Positions 9,827 through 17,955 of a stretch of DNA of 22,778 nucleotides are shown piece after piece; position 1 is the stretch's first letter, and each line of letters opens with the position of its first letter. Where the stretch lies: positions 137,829-160,606 of the forward strand of contig CAUYUJ010020265.1 of assembly GCA_963575745.1 (NCBI GenBank), read 5' to 3'. The notes beneath the pieces were generated by a model that saw only the letters and a program-made list of their open reading frames with translations, was not told the DNA's origin and did not search any database. The position numbers and the translations under genes were made by a program. This DNA comes from Prorocentrum cordatum. Its lineage: Eukaryota; Sar; Dinophyceae; Prorocentrales; Prorocentraceae.

Positions 9827-10270
9827 ATGCCTCGAAGACAGCCCAAGATGGCCCCAAGGCGGCCGAATAGTGATTCAAGACGGCCCAATATGCCTCCAAA
9901 AGGGCCAACAATGGCCACACGAAGACCTCCAACAGGACCCGACAAAAAATTAAGTTCCCTCGGGCTTGGAAAGTATGTTAGCATTCTCGCCGTGTCGGGC
10001 TGCCGAAGCAGACTACACGATGGCCCAAGAAGCATCCAAGACGACCCCAAGAGGCCCAAGAGGGCGTCACGTGGGACCCAAGACGGCCGTAAAGGCCCTT
10101 CGAGGACCCCAAGACGGCGCCAAGACGGCCCCCTGACACCCACCATACGGCCAATAAGGCCACAAGAAGGCCCAAGAGAACCTCAAGCCAGCGAGAGGGC
10201 CCAAAGACGGCCCAAAAGGGCCCCAAGACTGCCTCACAGGAGGCCCAGGCAGCCTCAAGACGGCCCAAAC
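9827..10270 (+). repeat. Degenerate CCAAGACGGCCC dispersed repeat (forward)
   Basis: Variants of (C)CCAAGA(C/T)GGCCC recur about every 10-30 bp: AAGATGGCCC, AAGACGGCCCAA, AAGAGGGCC, AAGACGGCGCC. The block is interrupted near 9945-10010 by a non-repeat core with GACAAAAAAT, GGAAAGTATGTTAGCATTC and GTCGGGCTGCCGAAG. Parts of that core recur near 18111-18160 and 18310-18370. The block abuts the trinucleotide array at 10277. Confidence 0.75.
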
Positions 10271-10276
10271 GAGTTG

Positions 10277-10371
10277 CATCATCATCATCATCAGCAGCAT
10301 CATCATCCTCCTCCTCCTCCTCCACCTCCTCCTCCTCCTCCTCCTCCTCCTCCTCCTCCTCCTCCTCCTCC

Positions 10372-10407
<36 letters not shown>

Positions 10408-10541
10408 GCAGCAGCATCAGCATCAGCATCATCATGATCATCATCATCATCATCATCATCAGCATCATCATCATCATCATCATCAGCATCAGCATCAGCA
10501 TCAGCATCATCAGCATCAGCATCACATCATCATCATCATCA

Positions 10542-10573
<32 letters not shown>

Positions 10574-10613
10574 GCATCAGCATCATCATCATCATCATCA
10601 GCATCAGCATCAG

Positions 10614-10662
<49 letters not shown>

Positions 10663-10908
10663 GTCATCATCATCATCATATAATCTCATCATCATCCTCT
10701 TCCTCTTCCTCCTCCTCATCATCATCATCATCACCATCATCAGCAGCAGCAGCACCTGCATCAGCATCAGCACCATCATCATCGTCATCATAATCAGCAT
10801 CATCATCATCATCGTCATCATCATCATTATCAGCAGCATCATCATCAACACCATCATCATCACCAATCATCATCATCATCAGCAGCAGCAGCATCATCAT
10901 CATCATCG

Positions 10909-10941
<33 letters not shown>

Positions 10942-10948
10942 GCAGCAG

Positions 10949-11000
<52 letters not shown>

Positions 11001-11737
11001 TTCATCATCATCATCAGTATCATCATCGTCAGCAGAAGCATCATCATCATCCTCATCATCATCAGCAGCATCATCATTAGCATCGTCGTCAGCATCATCA
11101 TCATCATCCTCATCGTCATCACCATCGTCGGCCTCATCGTCATCATCAACAACAGCATCATCAGCAGCAGCATCATCATCAGCAGTGTCATCATCAGCAT
11201 CGTCACCATCACCACCACCACCACCACCCTCACCACCACCACCACCAGCATCATCAGCAGCAGCAGCATCAGCATCATCATTGTCACCATCATGATCATC
11301 GTCATCATCATCAGCATCGTCATCATCACCACCACCATCATCAGCAGCATCATCAGTATCATCACCAGCAGCATCAGCAGCAGCATCATCAACATCGTCA
11401 GCATCAACAACAACATCAACAGCAACATCAGCACTATCGTCCTCAGCATCATCAGCAGCATCATCAGCATCATCATCACCACAATCAGCAGCAGCGTCAG
11501 AAGCATCGTCAGCATCAGCGGCAGCATCATCATCGTCATCATCATCGTCAGCAGCAGCATCCTCAGCAGTATCAGCATCGTCATTAGCATCATCAGCAGC
11601 AACATCCGCACAAGAATCATCATCAGCATAACACTGAGCAGAATCGTCGTCATCATCATCATCAGAATCACCATCCTCATCATCAGCAGCGGCATCCGCA
11701 TCAGTGTTAACATAATCGGCATCAGAATCATAATCAT

Positions 11738-11778
<41 letters not shown>

Positions 11779-12028
11779 TCAACTACAACAACGTCACTAT
11801 CATCATCAGCAGCAGCAACAGCAGCATCATCATCGCCAGAGTAATCGTCATCATCGTCACCATCATAATTATCATCATCAGCACCATCGTCATCGTTATC
11901 GTCATCACCATCATCACCATCATCGTCGTCATCAGCAGCACCATCATCATCAGCATCATGAGCATCATCAGCATCACCACCACCGCCGTCGGCGTCGTCG
12001 GCGTCGTCAGCGGCGGCGGCGGCGTCGG

Positions 12029-12068
<40 letters not shown>

Positions 12069-12110
12069 TCGTCATCTCCATCATCCTCAGAGTCCGTATC
12101 ATCCTCATCC
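10277..12110 (+). repeat. 1.8-kb imperfect trinucleotide array (TCC/ATC/AGC/GTC)
   Basis: A short ATC start is followed by a TCC block (about 10306-10372), long ATC runs with AGC interspersed, an AGC/ATC mixed zone (about 11150-11850), and a GTC/GGC-rich end with GTCGGC hexamers (about 11986-12075). The array ends raggedly near 12110. The long open frames here (His, Ile, Ser, Asp or Met runs) only reflect a repeat unit of three. There is no sign that it is translated. Confidence 0.95.
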
Positions 12111-13373
12111 TGGCTCTCACAAGCCTGGAGACACGAGGTGTCATACGTGACGGGCCCCTTCGAATAGTCGCCACCCAGAATGCTGGGCTGGCACGGTGGC
12201 GGGACTTGGCGAAGGCAGATGGATGTCCAAGCGGGCTTTGCCAAATGACGGCTGGCACCATTCTCAGGAGATGGGCTGGCGGGGTGTCCAGGGACTGGGA
12301 GGCGTAGCTGCTTCCCTCGGGAGTCTCATTTTTCATCACCCCCCTAGGTCCCTCTTGGTCATGACTGCTGTAGGCCCGCCTAGTTCCCCGAGGCTCATCC
12401 CTGTCCCCCCTGCGGCCTGCCATAGGTTCTAAGTTGCCCGCCTGGACTCTCTTGGCCCGTCCCGTAGTTCGTTCGTAGTTAAAGCGCATGTAACTCGCCA
12501 GCGTGCTCACCTGTCCCCCACTTGTCCTCGCTTTCCTCCGCATCCAAGCTCCCCGCTCATCCCGCTCATCCCGCTCGACTTCGTTGTGCTCCCCGGGCGC
12601 CCGCTCGAACGCCGTAGGGCCCAGGGCAACAGGTAACAGGTAACAAGGGGAGAACGAGGGAAAGGGGGGGGCTGGGCAGGGCAGGGGGGATGGCATAGCA
12701 TGGACAGGACAGATGGAGAGGCAGGGGGAGAGGGGAACGGGGGGGAGGGCAGGGCAGGGCAGGGCAGAGCCGGGCAGGAGAGACAAGCAGGCAGGCGGGA
12801 CAGGCAGGGCACAGGAGAACGAGCAGGAGGAGGGGGCGGGGGGGGCAGCAGGGCGGGGCAGGGCAGAGGGGGGGGGGATACGCGGGGGCGGAGGTGGGAC
12901 GGACGCGGAGGGCGGGGCGGAGGCAGGGGGCGCAGAGGGGGGCGCGAGCGGGCCGCCCGCCAGGGCCCGCCCGCCCGAGCTCCGCAGGATCGGGGTCAGC
13001 CCGCCCGAGCCGCCTCGGCAAAGTCCACGCGCTCGCGGGCGGGAGGGCCCGCCCGCGGGAGGGCTGAGGCACGGGCAGCAGACACCGCGCGGATCGCTCC
13101 ACCCCGAGCCACCTCGGCGCCCCGACAGCACAGGGCGCTCGGGATCGGCCGCGTGCGGGCCACTGGCCAGACCCAGCCTGGAACGCCCGCGCGGGCGTCG
13201 CCGCCACGCCTGTGGTATCAGGAGACGCTCTCATTTCCCGAGGCCTGCGGAGGGCGGGGGCCAGCAGAGGAGGGGGGGGAGGGGGGGCCAACAGGAGAGG
13301 CGACGCCCGCGGGAACGGCCAGAGAGGCGCGGCGGGTCGGAGGCCACCGCCGCTGGACGTGGCACCTGCCCGC
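12111..13373. other. 3' flank of the GST-like gene, G-rich low complexity
   Basis: Bases 12111-12500 are ordinary GC-rich sequence with no recognised gene. From about 12655 to 13310 the plus strand is dominated by G runs (GGGGGG, GGGCAGGGCAGGGCAG, GAGGGGGGGGAG). The minus strand is therefore C-rich and opens long Pro/Ala/Cys frames that I do not call as genes. The segment lies downstream of the GST-like stop codon at 13374 and must contain its 3' UTR. No polyadenylation signal was identified. Confidence 0.55.
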
Positions 13374-14719
13374 CTACGCCCGCAGCCCTGCAGCCAGCTC
13401 GCCCAGCACCGCGCGGAGCCGCCGGGCAGCCGGCTGCGACATGTCCCGCGGCACGCCGACCCGCTTCTGCAGGTACTCCTCGGGGGCTGCTAGAGGTGCC
13501 CCTGGCCCAAAGTGCCCCCAGCTGTTCGCTCCACTTCGGAGCCCCTTGTGGCCGTCTGGGCTCGGGGATCTTCTGACCTGGGTCAATCCAGAACCGGGTC
13601 AGCCAGGCCTTGCAGAATCCTGTAAGATCCTGCAAGATCCTGCACCCAAACCCGGGTCAATGCGAAGGATCCTGCAAGACCCTGCAGGAGCCTGCACCAA
13701 AATCCAGGTCAATGCGACCCTGGGCAAGATCGGGCGCTCTGGCTGACCCCCGTTTGCATTGACCCCCGTCTCAAGGCTCCCGATGGGCCTCGTAAAGGGT
13801 GCTCCCGGGGGCCGTGGGGGGCCTCCTGGGAAATGCTGGGGAATCCTGGGAACACCTGGGGCCAAGGGTACTTTTTGGGACGCACAAGGACATACTAATA
13901 CTGTGTCCTCTTCGGATGCGTGCCTCCGACCGGAACATGTAGTATATAGTACAAGCGCCTTGTAGTACAAAGCTTCCCGAGCGGTACGGCCAGAAAACGT
14001 CCGCTACGGAGCATGTACTGTCAGATTTCCCGGTGCGCGCGTCGCCCCCTGGGGGGTGCGACGCACACATAGCATCAGCATGTCGGGGTGACGCCGACTT
14101 CTGGCAACACCGGAGCTCCAGGCAGCCCGCCAGCTGCCCGCGCGAGGCCTGCGGCACCGCCGCGGCCGCGTCCGCCGCCGCCCGCCGCACCTCCTCCGCG
14201 GGCGGGTCGCCGCGGCCGTCGGCGCCGTCGGCGAGCAGGAGCGCGGCGGCGTGGCGCAGGAAGAGCTCCACCGCGGGCACCCACTCCTCTTGGCGGCGCG
14301 CACAAGGGGGTGGAGGGAGGGGGGAAGGCTTCTTAGAGGCTCCTTCTCAGAAGGCGCCGGCCTTACATGTGTGTTTGTATATACATACATACATACATAC
14401 ATACATACATACATACATACATACATGCATGCATACATACATACATACATACATACATACATACATACATACATACATACATACATACATACATACACAC
14501 ACATACATGCATACATACATACATGCATACATGCATACATACACACACACATTCATACATACATACATACATACATACATACATACATACATACATACAT
14601 ACATACATACATACATACATACATACATACACACACACATACATACATACATACATACACATACATACATACATACCTATACCTACCTACCTACCTACAT
14701 ACATACATACATACATACA

Positions 14720-14751
<32 letters not shown>

Positions 14752-14789
14752 CATACATACATACATACATACATACATACATACATACA

Positions 14790-14823
<34 letters not shown>

Positions 14824-17461
14824 CATACATACATACATACATACAAGGCCCGCGCCTGTTCAGAAGCAGGGGTGCTTCGAAGAAGCCCTCCCCCCAGCCC
14901 CCTCTGCGCGTGGCTGATCCTCGGCGGGCCGGGCGTTCGGGTCCGCCAGCTCGGCCCACGCCGGCGGGAAGCCCGCCGCGGCGGCGCCGCGCGCCGCGAA
15001 GCGGGCCACGCTCTGCGGCTGGTGCAGCAGCCTCTCGACGGCCTCGCGGCGGGCGGCGGCGGGCGGGACCCAGCCCCAGTCCGGCTCCCAGGAGTCCTGC
15101 AGAGGGAGCTTCCAGTTCCCGCCGTCGATCTGCTCGCGCACCTCTCGGGGATTGACAGACCTCCCTTTAGTAAAACGTGGTTTAGTGAAAACGACCTGAG
15201 GCCCAAACCTGGCGGGCGCAAGCCTGGAAAATGACGGCCGCGGCGCCCTCTCGAGAACCGAAAACGGACAATTCACTAATCGACGTGTCACTGTTGGGGG
15301 TTCTGTCCACCCCCGAACCTCGGCGCCCCTGGGATCCGGGTTGCAGCCGCCGATCTGGGGCGGCAAGTCCCAGCAGTGCGTGTAGTAGTCCGACTTGGAC
15401 GCCTGGATGCTGGGCCGCGTGTCCAGAGCGTCCAGCCACCGGTTGATGGCCGGATACCGTTCGCTGTCCCGGATGTTGAAGCCCTTATCCGCCACCGTGC
15501 CTGCACGGAGTGGGCGCGTTAAAACCTGAGCTGGCACGGGAGCGGTAAGAGCGCTGCTGGAACTTGCCCGAGAGGGCTCATGGCACCGTTCCCCCTTGGG
15601 GGCCTTAACATCAAGAGATTCTGAACGTCACCGTTCGCTCGTGGGAGCCTTGGTGTGAAGAGCTTGTTTACGTCACAGTTCGCTCCTGGGAGCCTTGGGG
15701 TTAAGAGCTTGTTACATCACTGTTCGCTTTTGGGAGCCTTGGTGTGAAGAGTTGTTTACGTCACCGTTCGCTCTTGGGAGACTTGGAATTAAGAGCACCG
15801 TTCGTTCTCGGAAGCATTGGCCGTAAAAGCTGCTGACGTCATCGACTTCTGCGCCACTGGTCGCTCTTGGGACCGTTGGCGTTCGAAGTTGTTTTACGCC
15901 ACCGACTCATGCAAGAAGGGCCTTCCAGTCACCTGGTGCTCTTAGGAGCCTTGGCGTCAACGCTGCGTCCATCCTTGGGTCGTCCAGAGGGGAGGTCCTC
16001 TGGGAGCCCTTTCGGGTGTCTTGGGGCCCTGCTGGGCCGTCATGGAGCCCTCGTGGGCCGTCTTGGAAGGCCATGCTCGTCTTGGGGCGTCTTGGGGCTC
16101 TCTGTGGCCGTCCTGGTGCCCTCTGAGGCCGCCTTGAGGTCCTCTTGGGAGCCTCCTGAAGTCGTCCTTCTTCGTCTTGGGTCAATCCCAGAGGCCCTCA
16201 CAGCCGTCTTCGGCCGATCTGGGCCCGAAAAAGCGGGAACACAACTAAACAAGTAAAAGCAAAAGAAACTATATGCTTTGCGCCTCCTCATGCCGACTAG
16301 GGGTCCTCTCAAACACCTGAGGACAATCAATGTGTGTTTGGCCTCCTGAGGCGCTCTGGGGGTCCTTTTGGCGGCCTCTTGGGCTGTTTGGGGCCCTCTT
16401 GGACCATCTTGAACTATCTGACGCCATCTTGGGGCGCTCTTGTGCAGTCTTGGGATCTCTTCAGGCGCTCTTCGGCCGTCTCGGAGCTCTCTTGAACCTC
16501 TCTGGGGCCGTCTTGGGGGTATCGTAGGCCGTTTCGGGCATCTCTTGGGCCGTCTTGAGGACGGGCGGGCGTGTTACGCCCATGTCCCCGCGCTTCGCCT
16601 CCCCTGGAACCCCTCCCTAGATAGAGAACTTGACCCAACCAGAACCTCATCACCATCACCGTACCTGGCTCTTTCCGTCACCTGGGCCTGCACGGGAACG
16701 GAAAAAGCGCTGCAGGAACTTGCCCGAGAGGGCTAATGTCACCGCTCGCTCTTGAGAGCGAAGGAGTTAAGAGTTTTGTCACGTCATCGCTCGCTCGTGG
16801 GAGCCTTGGTGTGAAGCGTCTTCACGTCATCGCTCGCTCTAGTGACCCTCGGCGTTAAGAGTTGTTTCGCCACCGACTAGCCTAAAACATGTGCTCTCCG
16901 CATTTGGAGCTGTTGGGAACTGTGGCGTCAAAACTGTGTCCGTCACTGGGCCGTCTGCGAGCGGTTTTCAAAGATTCCATCCATCAGAAGCCGCTATAGA
17001 CACGGTTCCCAGGACTCCTCCCACCAAAAACCGTGCGTAGATCTATGAGTTGGGTCTCCCGGCGCCTTCTCGGGCCGTCTTAAATCCCTATTGGGTCGTC
17101 CCAAGGCCGCGCTGGGCAGTCTTGCAAGGCTCTGGCCGTCTTGGACCCCTCTAGGTGCTGTCTTGAGGCCCTCGTGGGCCCTCTTGGAGCCCTCTTGGGG
17201 CTCGCTTCGAAGCCTGTTGTGTTCCTCTTCGGCCGTGTTGGGGCCCTTTTGGGCCGTCTTGGGGCTTTATTGGGTGCATCTTGGAGTCTTATGTGATATG
17301 TCAAGCCGTACCACACCTAAAGCGCGCAATTGTCACTGCTACATATCCACAGCCGAGCAATCCACGCAGTCCCCGCACGAACGAGGCCCCGCTCGAGAGT
17401 TCTTCAAGATTCAAGCCTGCGGAGTGCATAACCATGGTGATATATAATAATGGAAATGACG

Positions 17462-17498
<37 letters not shown>

Positions 17499-17553
17499 GG
17501 CTGCTGCTGCTGCTGCTGACGCTGACGACGACGACGACGACGATGACGACGAC

Positions 17554-17596
<43 letters not shown>

Positions 17597-17601
17597 GCGA
17601 C

Positions 17602-17654
<53 letters not shown>

Positions 17655-17721
17655 CGAAGATGTCGATGATCATGATGTTGTTGTTGTTGTCGATGATGAT
17701 GATGATGATGATGATGGTGAC

Positions 17722-17791
<70 letters not shown>

Positions 17792-17892
17792 GTGATGGTG
17801 ATGGTGATGGTGATGGTGATGGTGATGGTGATGATGCTGGTGAAGATGATGATGATGGTGATGATGATGATGATGGTGATGATGATAATGAC

Positions 17893-17955
<63 letters not shown>

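Noticed and set aside
10277-12244. Asp/Ala-rich minus-strand frame with a unique leader (11783-12244) reading out of the array
   Set aside because: The unique part shows no family and no splice context. The acidic run is just the array in its GAT/GAC frame.
12007-13131. 374-codon minus-strand frame rich in Pro, Ala and Cys
   Set aside because: It is produced by C-rich low complexity opposite G runs and runs into the trinucleotide array. Overlapping frames are equally open.
14379-14845. Regular repeat that could be mistaken for a CRISPR-like or protein repeat
   Set aside because: It is a pure CATA microsatellite without spacers, lying inside an intron.
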